Shown: positions 6,317 to 12,379 of the stretch, in pieces
Layout: every line of letters begins with the position of its first letter
Position numbering within the stretch: the stretch's first letter is position 1
Source of the DNA: CAZAJS01 sp964485635
GTDB taxonomy: Bacteria > Pseudomonadota > Gammaproteobacteria > Francisellales > Francisellaceae
Reading direction: 5' to 3'
Assembly: GCA_964485635.1 (NCBI GenBank)
Contig: CAZAJS010000031.1
Span: forward strand, 1-12,379
DNA length: 12,379 bases
Program-made: the position numbers and the translations under genes
Notes under the pieces: generated by a model
What the model was told of the DNA's origin: nothing
Seen by the model: the letters and a program-made list of their open reading frames with translations, nothing else
Databases searched by the model: none

Positions 6317-6355
6317 ATCAAAATGCGCATACAACTGATTTTTATGCGTTTTGAT
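6317..6355. terminator. Hairpin between convergent genes
   Basis: The arms 6317-6331 and 6343-6355 pair almost completely: ATCAAAA with TTTTGAT and CGCATA with TATGCG, with a two-base bulge and an 11-base loop. It lies just after the transferase stop and over the last codons of the convergent glycosyltransferase gene, so it could end both transcripts. Neither side has a clean T-run after the stem and the stem is AT-rich, so termination is uncertain. Confidence 0.42.
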
Positions 6356-7475
6356 CCACCCATTGATAAAGGTTTTCATAATCAGCTGCAATCGATTTTA
6401 TACTGTAATGCTGCGCAATCCATTGTCTTAAGGCTTGTGGGTTTTTCGGGCATTGCAGCTGCTCCATGATGGCTTTAGCCAGTGCTTGTGAATCATCAGG
6501 CGGTACCACAGTGCCTAAATGACCTACAACCGTTTGACTATCGCCAACATTCGTCGCTACAACCGGAACACCACATGCCATAGCTTCGCCAATTACATTG
6601 GGAAACCCTTCCCCCCAGGCAGAACTAGAAACATAACAGTCTAATGCAGGCATCACTTGACTGCTTGCCAATGCGCCTAAAAATAAACAATGATGATCAA
6701 TCCCTAATGCTTGCGCTTTTTCTATCAATAACTGATTTTCTTGGTCAACACCGGTGCCAACCATCACTAATTTGATTGATTGATGCGCCTGCTGCATGAC
6801 TAATGCAAAGGCTTCTAATAAACCAATATGATTTTTCATGGGATGCAATCGAGCAATATTTCCGATAATTGTGGTTTCTTGATTAAGGTCATACTGTTGT
6901 CGAAAAGCCATATCCATCGTATGACTTGGTTGAAAGACTTCTAAATCAAATCCATTGCCAATATAAACATCACGCTTGGCTTGAAACCCAATGGCCTGAT
7001 GCTGTTGTTGTGAGACTTTTGAGTTATTGATAATCGCCTCTGGTTTGCTCGATAATTTCGCATTCATTTTTATAACCCACTGCGTTGTCTTTTTTTCAGC
7101 TGAAAGATCATGTAGGCTATGACGAATATTCCACACGACTTTAGTGGCTTGCTTTTTATGATTAGCCAGTGTGGCAAAAAGGTTGGCATGGTACATCCAA
7201 GACTGAACCATATCAACGTGATGTTGTTTTAACAATTTTTTAAATTTTTGAATGCCTTTAAGCAAACGCCATGGGTTTTTAGTTAAATTTAATGTATCAA
7301 CCCGAATCCCTAATGCTTGAATTTTGTCACCATAAACACCTTGATCTGTCATCGAAACAACAATGGGTGTATACCGATCTAAGTCAGTATGTTGTAATAA
7401 TTTATACAACATCGCTTCAGCACCACCTTGATGCAATCCGGTAATTAAATGAATTAATGTGATTTTTTTCATCAT
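6342..7475 (-). CDS. Glycosyltransferase family 4 (GT-B fold), distal gene of the cluster
   Basis: A 377-residue cytosolic or membrane-associated retaining glycosyltransferase that would add one sugar to the lipid-linked unit. The N-terminal acceptor domain starts with LIHLITGLHQGGAEAML (7-23), the GGAE motif typical of GT4 enzymes. The C-terminal donor domain shows IGNIARLHPMKNH (204-216), with the phosphate-contacting Arg and Lys, and AWGEGFPNVIGEAMACGVPVVAT (286-308), holding the E-x7-E pair at E289 and E297. No transmembrane segment is seen. Donor and acceptor sugars cannot be assigned. It is last in the minus-strand gene set, 26 bases after the dehydrogenase stop, so it is probably co-transcribed. 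Two ATGs in tandem open the frame and the upstream sequence has only a weak ribosome binding site, so either may be used. Confidence 0.92.
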   Translation of the reverse strand: MMKKITLIHLITGLHQGGAEAMLYKLLQHTDLDRYTPIVVSMTDQGVYGDKIQALGIRVDTLNLTKNPWRLLKGIQKFKKLLKQHHVDMVQSWMYHANLFATLANHKKQATKVVWNIRHSLHDLSAEKKTTQWVIKMNAKLSSKPEAIINNSKVSQQQHQAIGFQAKRDVYIGNGFDLEVFQPSHTMDMAFRQQYDLNQETTIIGNIARLHPMKNHIGLLEAFALVMQQAHQSIKLVMVGTGVDQENQLLIEKAQALGIDHHCLFLGALASSQVMPALDCYVSSSAWGEGFPNVIGEAMACGVPVVATNVGDSQTVVGHLGTVVPPDDSQALAKAIMEQLQCPKNPQALRQWIAQHYSIKSIAADYENLYQWVDQNA

Positions 7476-7501
7476 AAAATACTGATTAGTCTCATATTAC
7501 C

Positions 7502-8749
7502 TTATAACCGAAATTGTGAAATTGACTTGTCAAAGCTCGCTTTAATATCAATCAAAATATCATGGGCCGGTAACGAGCTTTTTTGATACGCATCATGCCC
7601 AACGGCTACGATACAGACGGCATAATGTTGTTGACTAAGTGTTTCATCTGACACTAATTTAAGCCCATGCGCACTAAGCACTTCATCAGGGTCCGCATAA
7701 GCATCATGAATGGCTAAATCAAGCTGATAACTTTTTAGTTCATCAATCAAATCAAATACTTTTGAGTTGCGAATATCCGGACAGTTTTCTTTGAAGGTCA
7801 CACCTAATAAAGCTACCTTGGCATTTTTTACTAATTTTTCTTGTTGGATCATGGTCTTAATAGTTTGTTCAGCGACATATTTAGCCATACCATCATTAAT
7901 ACGTCGTCCTGCTAATAACACTTCTGGATGATAGCCCATTTGTTCGGCCTTATAGGTCAAATAGTAAGGGTCCACCCCAATACAGTGCCCGCCAACTAAC
8001 CCTGGGTCATAACGAACAAAATTCCACTTGGTATTCGCTGCATCTAAGACTTCTTGGGTATCAATAGATAACATATGAAAAATTTTGGATAATTCATTAC
8101 TAAAAGCAATACCCAGATCCCGTTGGGCATTTTCAATAACTTTACTGGCTTCTGCAACCTTAATAGAACTTGCCTTAAATACGCCTGCTGTGACAACTGA
8201 CTCATACACCTGTGCGACAATTTCACAAATTTCTGGTGTTTGACCGGATACCACTTTAAGAATATTTGTAAAAGTATGTGTTTTATCCCCTGGATTGATT
8301 CGTTCTGGCGAATAGGCTACAAAAAAATCTTGCCCACAAACTAACCCTGAATGAGCTTCTAAAACAGGGACACAATCTTCTTCAGTTGCTCCGGGATAAA
8401 CAGTTGATTCATAGACAACAATATCGCCTTTTTTTAAAGCTTGGCCAATGGTCTCAGAGGCTTTAAGTAATGGAGTTAAGTCAGGCTGATTCGCACGGGT
8501 GATCGGCGTTGGCACCGCAACAATATGAAAATCGGCCCTCTTAAGATCCGCTGGCGTACTGGTCAAGTGCAATTGAGCTTTTTGTAAATCATCATCACAG
8601 ACTTCTAATGTTGTGTCGTGACCCGCTTGCAATGCTTGAATCCGGTCGTTGTTTATATCAAATGCAACAACCGGATGTTCTTGTCCAAATGCCACGGCAA
8701 CAGGTAGCCCAACATACCCTAGCCCAATAACAGAAATAGCTCGATCCAT
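7502..8749 (-). CDS. tviB: TviB-like UDP-N-acetyl-D-hexosamine 6-dehydrogenase
   Basis: This cytosolic UDP-glucose/GDP-mannose dehydrogenase family enzyme oxidises the C6 hydroxyl of a UDP-N-acetylhexosamine twice with two NAD+, giving the uronic acid form. Counting from the ATG at 8749 (415 residues): Rossmann motif GLGYVGLP (9-16), VPTPI (79-83), YESTVYPG (113-120), YSPERINPGD (146-155), AEASKVIENAQRDL (199-212), and GGHCIGVDPYYL (253-264) with nucleophile Cys256. The C-terminal UDP-binding domain includes GVTFKENCPDIRNSK (316-330). Overall it reads closest to TviB of the Vi capsule pathway (UDP-GlcNAc) and WbpO (UDP-GalNAc); which of the two sugars is used is not decided. A GTG at 8761 would add four residues, but AAGGTG covering that codon lies nine bases before the ATG and acts better as its ribosome binding site. 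The partner epimerase TviC/WbpP is not in the window. A candidate internal promoter precedes it. Confidence 0.94.
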   Translation of the reverse strand: MDRAISVIGLGYVGLPVAVAFGQEHPVVAFDINNDRIQALQAGHDTTLEVCDDDLQKAQLHLTSTPADLKRADFHIVAVPTPITRANQPDLTPLLKASETIGQALKKGDIVVYESTVYPGATEEDCVPVLEAHSGLVCGQDFFVAYSPERINPGDKTHTFTNILKVVSGQTPEICEIVAQVYESVVTAGVFKASSIKVAEASKVIENAQRDLGIAFSNELSKIFHMLSIDTQEVLDAANTKWNFVRYDPGLVGGHCIGVDPYYLTYKAEQMGYHPEVLLAGRRINDGMAKYVAEQTIKTMIQQEKLVKNAKVALLGVTFKENCPDIRNSKVFDLIDELKSYQLDLAIHDAYADPDEVLSAHGLKLVSDETLSQQHYAVCIVAVGHDAYQKSSLPAHDILIDIKASFDKSISQFRL

Positions 8750-8804
8750 CAAAAAGTTCACCTTAGTTTAATGTGGTTTTAACCATAACAAAAATACTGG
8801 ATTT

Positions 8805-8833
8805 ATCATAATTGACAATGTGATTGATTTCAA
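8805..8833 (-). promoter_or_regulatory. Candidate internal promoter for the dehydrogenase gene
   Basis: On the minus strand TTGAAA (8833-8828) is followed after exactly 17 bases by TATGAT (8810-8805, 5 of 6 to consensus). Transcription would start near 8798, about 49 bases before the ATG at 8749. It sits in the 107-bp gap after the upstream glycosyltransferase gene, so the last two genes could be expressed separately from the first two. Confidence 0.48.
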
Positions 8834-8835
8834 TC
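8822..8835. repeat. Dyad overlapping the -35 of the internal promoter
   Basis: GATTGATTTCAATC is a 6+6 inverted repeat (GATTGA-TT-TCAATC) that covers the candidate -35 hexamer, a position suited to a repressor. No known operator is recognised. Confidence 0.35.
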
Positions 8836-8853
8836 TTTGTGCATGGTTTTGCG

Positions 8854-8871
8854 GCATTATTTCAATAATGC
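8854..8871. repeat. Inverted repeat over the glycosyltransferase stop
   Basis: GCATTAT-TTCA-ATAATGC forms a 7-bp stem with a 4-base loop across the stop codon (8857-8859) of the upstream glycosyltransferase gene. It lacks a T-run, so it is not a standard terminator. It could slow ribosomes or mark an RNA processing point before the gap. Confidence 0.33.
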
Positions 8872-9975
8872 TAAAGTTTGTTGGTTCACGACTTGATTTG
8901 AAAATTTTTGCTCGACTAATGTGCGACCATTTTGCCCATATTGCATTCGCAATTTAGCATCATTCGCCAAATCAACAATCGCATCTGCAATTTTTTGTGG
9001 ATCTTTGACTGGCACCATCAAACCATTATAGCGGTCAATGCAAATCTCACGACACCCCGGCACATCTGTTGCAATCATTGGCTTAGCGCAAGCAGCTGCT
9101 TCTAATAATGATTTAGGCAATCCTTCTCGGTATGATGGTAATAACGCAATATGAGCACTTGCTAAAACAGATTGCATATCGGTTTGATGGCCTCGCCAAT
9201 TGACATAGCCTTGTGCATGCCATTGTTTTAATTCATCGGTACTTAATGAATTTGGATTTTGCTGATGAATATCGCCTACTAATTGAATCTCAATCTCTGA
9301 ATGTGTTTGCTTGAGTAGTTTTGCTGCATGACAAACATCTAATACTCCTTTATCAATCAACATTCGTGCAACAAATACAACGATAATTCGATCAGTTACT
9401 GGTTCGGGTATCGGTTTGAATTGTTGAATATCCACACCAGAACCTTTGATAAGAAATAATCGTTTTTGATGAATCATGTGCTTAGATAAATAATCATAAT
9501 CATCAGCATTTTGGCAAATAAATGATACTTTTTGGCTTTTTGTCAAAAGCTTCATTAATAAAAAAACACTACGCTTCATGATTTTCGTAGTCCAACGCTT
9601 TGACGTGCTAAGATAACCTAACCCTGTAATCATCCCTATTAGTTTTTTAGCTTTTGAAAATTTAAATGCTAAGAGCCCAATAAAGGTCATACGTAGTGAA
9701 ACAGTGATAATGTAATTTGGTTGCAGTTGCTGATCAATACTTTTTAATTGTCGCATTATTGAAAAATCCGACTTAGTATCAACCCCTTTCGAACGAACTG
9801 ATAAGTTAAAAATTTCAATCCCTAAAGCCAAAATTTCTTGTTTTTTCTTTTCATCAGTTACACATGTTGCCAGTGCCACCTTATAGCCTTGTTCAATGAA
9901 AAATTGGGCCAAACTTAATCGATGACTCACAAAGTATTCATTATCTGAGACCACAAATAGTATTTTTTCACTCAT
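8857..9975 (-). CDS. Glycosyltransferase family 4 (PglA/WbnH-like layout)
   Basis: A 372-residue GT-B glycosyltransferase. The N-terminal domain opens with ILFVVSDNEYFVSHRLSLA (5-23), the beginning typical of GT4 enzymes that act early on lipid-linked oligosaccharides, and holds MITGLGYLS (115-123). The donor domain shows VFVARMLIDKGV (200-211) with the phosphate-binding Arg204 and Lys209, ALLPSYREGLPKSLLEAAACAKP (277-299) with the E-x7-E pair E284/E292, and GCREICIDRYNGLMVP (307-322). The layout resembles PglA and WbnH, which transfer N-acetylgalactosamine, but donor choice is only a guess. The ATG at 9975 is fixed by a strong AAGGAG five bases upstream, inside the end of the polymerase-like gene; the 8-bp overlap implies coupled translation from a shared transcript. 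Confidence 0.92.
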   Translation of the reverse strand: MSEKILFVVSDNEYFVSHRLSLAQFFIEQGYKVALATCVTDEKKKQEILALGIEIFNLSVRSKGVDTKSDFSIMRQLKSIDQQLQPNYIITVSLRMTFIGLLAFKFSKAKKLIGMITGLGYLSTSKRWTTKIMKRSVFLLMKLLTKSQKVSFICQNADDYDYLSKHMIHQKRLFLIKGSGVDIQQFKPIPEPVTDRIIVVFVARMLIDKGVLDVCHAAKLLKQTHSEIEIQLVGDIHQQNPNSLSTDELKQWHAQGYVNWRGHQTDMQSVLASAHIALLPSYREGLPKSLLEAAACAKPMIATDVPGCREICIDRYNGLMVPVKDPQKIADAIVDLANDAKLRMQYGQNGRTLVEQKFSNQVVNQQTLALLK

Positions 9976-11116
9976 AATGTCTCCTTTTAAAGAGTCCTGG
10001 AATGCCTAACAAAGCAAGCCCCCAAAATGTTAAAAGCATATGACGCATTCCTGTTCCATAATTATTTGTTCCAAAACTAAAGATAAAGGCAATGAATATA
10101 ATTTGAAGAAATAAAATTATATATAATCTTTTATATAAAATATTTTTTTCTTTTTTAATTAAACGATACACCCCATACAGCAGTATTAAACGAATAAGCC
10201 CAACAATAGCACCATACAAACTAATAATATCGTGAATATTCCATATAAAGGGATAAAATAAATAATAAATTAACACCCATGGAATAACTAAAACACCTAA
10301 AGAGGTGCGATCAATAGAGTACTGAGTATTTGCATCACCAACAGATTGTGTATAAGTAATAGCATGTTGATACATATCTGGAAAGTTTTGTTTAACAAAA
10401 TAAAATGATATCACTACAAGCCCTATGAAAAGCATGAAAATAACAACTACAAGTGATTTTTCAAAATAAACCTGTTTCGGTACAAAAAATAGATAAAATA
10501 TGGTTGAAAATAACACAAAAAAACTACCTGCCATCACTCCAACGTGTAATATTGAACCTAACAGTACAAATGCAACAAGCCACACGATATTTTGATTCAA
10601 AAATCGATTATAAAGGCATATTTTGACGCTGAAATAACAAGCTAACATAAAAAATAAAACTTGCCATGACTCCCGTAACACACCACTTTGTATAATAAGA
10701 CCCATCGGATTCAAACTGAAACATAAAAGTATCAGAACTTTATATTTTTCTAATTTTAATAAATAACAAAATCTTCCCAATACGATCGCACTCATTGTGT
10801 AAGCAAAAATACTTAAACTTTGCCCAGTCATAATTGATGGATCGATACGATAGACATAAGATAAAAAGTAAGGATAGACAACTGAACCATGCCAAGAAAA
10901 GTTTGTTATACTACCTGATGCCATGGCAATAGCATCATTATGAAAACGAATAGCATCAGCTGCCAGTGGACTAAAAGTGTAAAAATAAGCATTGATAATT
11001 GCAACCATTAAATGCACAAGAATCAAAAACCATAACCACTTTATATAACGGCCCCCAATAGTATACTGAGACATATAACTGAACATTAAACTAAATATAA
11101 TGATAATAATCCACAT
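9968..11116 (-). CDS. Polytopic membrane protein, probable O-unit (Wzy-type) polymerase
   Basis: A 382-residue inner-membrane protein with roughly ten hydrophobic segments. The first (about 2-16) starts at the N-terminus; others fall near 27-47, 98-118, 127-145, 150-167, 177-208, 220-241, 272-292, 300-320 and 331-349. The first large loop carries ADAIRFHNDA (53-62) and YPYFLSYVYRIDP (81-93). A second hydrophilic stretch follows SGVLRES (144-150), and another lies at 242-271. Near the C-terminus FGTNNYGTGMRHM (348-360) resembles the G-T-x-x-x-G-T-x-x-R-H motif I associate with polymerase-like membrane proteins of polysaccharide loci. Sequence identity among Wzy proteins is very low, so the call rests on topology, motif and context. 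A GT-C type transferase is the main alternative. It is much more AT-rich than the housekeeping genes at the left. No clear ribosome binding site precedes the ATG, and the IS element ends 60 bases upstream, so its native promoter may be displaced. Confidence 0.6.
   Translation of the reverse strand: MWIIIIIFSLMFSYMSQYTIGGRYIKWLWFLILVHLMVAIINAYFYTFSPLAADAIRFHNDAIAMASGSITNFSWHGSVVYPYFLSYVYRIDPSIMTGQSLSIFAYTMSAIVLGRFCYLLKLEKYKVLILLCFSLNPMGLIIQSGVLRESWQVLFFMLACYFSVKICLYNRFLNQNIVWLVAFVLLGSILHVGVMAGSFFVLFSTIFYLFFVPKQVYFEKSLVVVIFMLFIGLVVISFYFVKQNFPDMYQHAITYTQSVGDANTQYSIDRTSLGVLVIPWVLIYYLFYPFIWNIHDIISLYGAIVGLIRLILLYGVYRLIKKEKNILYKRLYIILFLQIIFIAFIFSFGTNNYGTGMRHMLLTFWGLALLGIPGLFKRRHYE
9981..9986 (-). 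promoter_or_regulatory. Strong ribosome binding site inside the upstream gene
   Basis: AAGGAG on the minus strand, five bases before the ATG at 9975 and within the last codons of the polymerase-like gene. It fixes the glycosyltransferase start and is the best Shine-Dalgarno of the polysaccharide locus, where most other genes have weak ones. Confidence 0.7.
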
Positions 11117-11171
11117 TTTATAAACTTAGAAACCTTTCAATTGTTAAATTCTTGTACAAAATAACGGTAGT

Positions 11172-11175
11172 CCGA
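11172..11175. repeat. Possible 4-bp target duplication of the IS
   Basis: CCGA lies directly outside the left IS end. The two bases visible outside the right end (12378-12379) are CC, which would fit the start of the same CCGA, but the window stops there. IS3-family elements commonly make 3-5 bp duplications. Confidence 0.4.
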
Positions 11176-11210
11176 TAGTCTCCCATTTTAAGGGTGATTC
11201 AAAAGTAGAA
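11176..11210 (+). repeat. Left terminal inverted repeat of the IS
   Basis: Starts TAGTC-TCCCAT and ends TCAAAAGTAGAA (11199-11210). Compared with the right end it lacks one C after TAGTC and one base in the AT-rich middle, so the outer and inner blocks match and the centre does not. It lies downstream of orfB. Confidence 0.75.
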
Positions 11211-11215
11211 TCATT

Positions 11216-12043
11216 TTAAGCAGCTTGTTTTAGCTTCATAGCCGGGGTAATGCCACCAATGCCCATATTAGGTCGTTTATTGTTATAAGTCCATAGCCAT
11301 TTTGTTGCATATGCTTGTAGTTGCTCAATTGAATCAAAACTATCTTGATTTAACCAGTCATAACGTACCGTTTTATTATAACGTTCAATATAAGCATTTT
11401 GTTGTGGGTTTCCAGGCTGGATAAAAATGAGTTCTATTTCTCGTTCATCACACCATTTTTTCAACGCATTACTCATATATTCAGGACCATTATCGCACCG
11501 CAATTGATTGGGCTTACCACGCCATTCAATAATTCTGTTCAACGCCCTGATCACTCGCAAGGCAGGTAAAGATAAATCTACCTCAATACCAAGCCCTTCA
11601 CGGTTAAAATCATCAATTACATTCAATAAGCGACAATTTCTCCCATCGGAAAGCTGATCATGCATAAAATCCATTGACCAACAATCATTGGCCTTCTTTG
11701 GAACACTTAACGGGGCTGGTGTTGGACGTTTGATACATTTTCTAGGCTTGATTCTCAAATTAAGCTCCAATTCTTTATAAATACGGTAAACACGTTTATG
11801 ATTCCAAACAAAGCCTTTAACATTGCGAAGAAATAAAAAGCATAGCCCAAATCCCCAGTTCTTGTGAGCATTCGCCAAACTTAATAACCAATCGGCTATT
11901 TGGTTGTTTTGATCATCCAATTTGGGTTGATAATAATAACAACTTTGGCTAATACCAACAGCACAACAAGCCAGGCGAATACTTACTCCTTTATCTTTCA
12001 CTGCTATCTTGGCCACCTCTTTTAAGCAAGATGGCTTTACCAC
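11216..12043 (-). CDS. IS3-family transposase OrfB (DDE catalytic part)
   Basis: The catalytic part of the transposase, 275 residues from the GTG at 12043. An N-terminal HTH_21-like region (about 42-100) includes WGFGLCFLFLRN and NHKRVYRIYKELEL. The integrase core follows with Asp125 in WSMDF, Asp184 in RCDNGPEY, and Glu220 in QQNAYIERYN; exactly 35 residues separate the second Asp and the Glu, the D-D(35)E spacing of IS3 elements. The C-terminal YNNKRPNMGIGGITP (253-267) is also typical. It is probably made mainly as an OrfAB fusion of 362 residues by -1 frameshifting, with the GTG start of little use. The gene ends five bases inside the inner edge of the left inverted repeat region. Confidence 0.93.
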   Translation of the reverse strand: MVKPSCLKEVAKIAVKDKGVSIRLACCAVGISQSCYYYQPKLDDQNNQIADWLLSLANAHKNWGFGLCFLFLRNVKGFVWNHKRVYRIYKELELNLRIKPRKCIKRPTPAPLSVPKKANDCWSMDFMHDQLSDGRNCRLLNVIDDFNREGLGIEVDLSLPALRVIRALNRIIEWRGKPNQLRCDNGPEYMSNALKKWCDEREIELIFIQPGNPQQNAYIERYNKTVRYDWLNQDSFDSIEQLQAYATKWLWTYNNKRPNMGIGGITPAMKLKQAA

Positions 12044-12303
12044 TTTTTTTGTAATGCTTCCTGAACAATTTCGTATTTGATACGTTCTTCCGCATACATT
12101 TTTTTTAACCGCTGATTTTCAGCCTCCAATTCTTTAAGACGACTCATCATTGAGGCATCCATACCACCATATTTGCTGCGCCATTTATAAAATGTCGCTG
12201 AGCTAATATTATGTTCACGGCATATCTCTGGCACTGGCGTACCTGATTCAGCCTGGTTCAAAATGTTAATAATTTGATTGTCACTAAATTTTGATTTTTT
12301 CAT
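12037..12303 (-). CDS. IS3-family transposase OrfA (DNA-binding part)
   Basis: An 88-residue helix-turn-helix protein that recognises the IS ends and, alone, usually inhibits transposition. The HTH_Tnp_1 region is at about 4-46: FSDNQIINILNQAESGTPVPE followed by ICREHNISSATFYKWRSKYGG. A leucine-zipper helix follows (about 53-85), with regular Leu/Met spacing in LKELEAENQRLKKMYAEE, for OrfA-OrfAB pairing. The ATG at 12303 has AAGGAG eight bases upstream. The frame runs past the slippery site and ends at TAA (12037-12039) after Lys-Lys-Trp, overlapping orfB by 7 bases. Confidence 0.93.
   Translation of the reverse strand: MKKSKFSDNQIINILNQAESGTPVPEICREHNISSATFYKWRSKYGGMDASMMSRLKELEAENQRLKKMYAEERIKYEIVQEALQKKW
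12043..12049 (-). other. Programmed -1 frameshift site of the transposase
   Basis: On the minus strand the last orfA codons read caA AAA AAG, an exact A_AAA_AAG heptamer in the zero frame. A slip back by one base after AAG continues directly into orfB (GTG GTA AAG) and yields a 362-residue OrfAB. This is the known mode of transposase expression in IS3-family elements. Confidence 0.82.
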
Positions 12304-12311
12304 CGTAGAAT

Positions 12312-12327
12312 CTCCTTCTCTTTTATA
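12312..12327 (-). promoter_or_regulatory. orfA ribosome binding site and -10-like element
   Basis: On the minus strand TATAAA (12327-12322) is a plausible -10 with no good -35 behind it, and AAGGAG (12317-12312) is a strong ribosome binding site eight bases before the orfA ATG. If TATAAA is a real -10, the mRNA would start very near the ribosome binding site, so the promoter part is less sure than the Shine-Dalgarno. Confidence 0.45.
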
Positions 12328-12340
12328 GTTTACAAGAAAA

Positions 12341-12377
12341 TTCTACTTTTGACTCCTATTTTTTTATGGGAGGACTA
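12341..12377 (-). repeat. Right terminal inverted repeat of the IS
   Basis: Read on the minus strand it starts TAGTCCTCCCAT, passes an A-rich centre and ends TCAAAAGTAGAA, matching the outer and inner blocks of the left repeat. Only two bases of flanking DNA follow in the window. Confidence 0.75.
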
Positions 12378-12379
12378 CC

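Larger units (their letters stand above)
11176..12377 (-). mobile_element. IS3-family insertion sequence, IS407-like
   Basis: A complete-looking insertion sequence of 1202 bp. Both ends share imperfect inverted repeats that start TAGTC, continue with TCCCAT, and end in a long identical inner block TCAAAAGTAGAA. Inside are two overlapping genes, orfA and orfB, joined by a programmed -1 frameshift site, the standard IS3 plan; the proteins read like the IS407 group. Both genes have intact frames and the DDE triad is present, so it may be active. It points in the same direction as the polysaccharide genes and sits 60 bases upstream of the first. The ends were set from the repeats and could shift by a few bases. 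Confidence 0.88.

Noticed and set aside
8044..8226. Minus-strand 60-codon frame inside the dehydrogenase gene
   Set aside because: Frame-shifted shadow of the true gene.
8750..8761. GTG at 8761 as the dehydrogenase start
   Set aside because: The best Shine-Dalgarno covers this codon and is well spaced for the ATG at 8749, where the Rossmann domain begins as in relatives.
1..12379. CRISPR array, tRNA, rRNA, or toxin-antitoxin and defence genes
   Set aside because: No spaced direct repeats, tRNA cloverleaf or rRNA blocks were seen, and no gene reads as a toxin, antitoxin or defence protein.

Overview
The window looks like the chromosome of a low-to-moderate GC gammaproteobacterium. The best clue is a 6S RNA gene placed directly upstream of a 5-formyltetrahydrofolate cyclo-ligase gene (the ssrS-ygfA pairing typical of Gammaproteobacteria). 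A Tsx-type outer-membrane channel and a TviB-type nucleotide-sugar dehydrogenase agree with a Gram-negative host. I cannot name the genus from the sequence alone.

Layout. Positions 1-1092 (+ strand) hold a promoter, 6S RNA, ygfA and a BolA-family gene that starts inside the ygfA stop codon. Positions 1062-2576 (- strand) encode the bifunctional NAD(P)HX repair enzyme Nnr, convergent with bolA and overlapping its 3' end by 31 bp. Positions 2778-3710 (-) encode a Tsx-family nucleoside channel. Positions 3965-11116 form a surface-polysaccharide locus: a Wzz/PCP-like chain-length protein (-) divergent from a WbaP/WcaJ-type priming sugar-phosphate transferase (+). Convergent with the transferase is a four-gene (-) set, in transcription order: polytopic membrane protein (probable O-unit polymerase), GT4 glycosyltransferase, TviB-like UDP-N-acetylhexosamine 6-dehydrogenase, GT4 glycosyltransferase. 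Positions 11176-12377 are an apparently intact 1202-bp IS3-family element (IS407-like proteins) with imperfect terminal inverted repeats, orfA/orfB and an A_AAA_AAG frameshift site. It lies about 60 bp upstream of the polymerase gene and ends two bases before the window does.

How the genes work together (inference from families). The priming transferase would load the first sugar phosphate on undecaprenyl phosphate. The two GT4 enzymes would extend the unit, using among others a UDP-HexNAc-uronic acid made by the dehydrogenase. The membrane protein would polymerise exported units and the PCP-like protein would set chain length. No flippase and no further sugar-nucleotide genes are visible, so the locus probably continues beyond the IS element, which may separate these genes from their original upstream partners or promoter.

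I do not see a clearly new kind of system. The most useful leads are a predicted pRNA template in 6S RNA, a near-identical 14-nt dyad-like element upstream of nnr and of the chain-length gene, a candidate internal promoter with an overlapping dyad before the dehydrogenase gene, and the position of the IS at the head of the polysaccharide operon.
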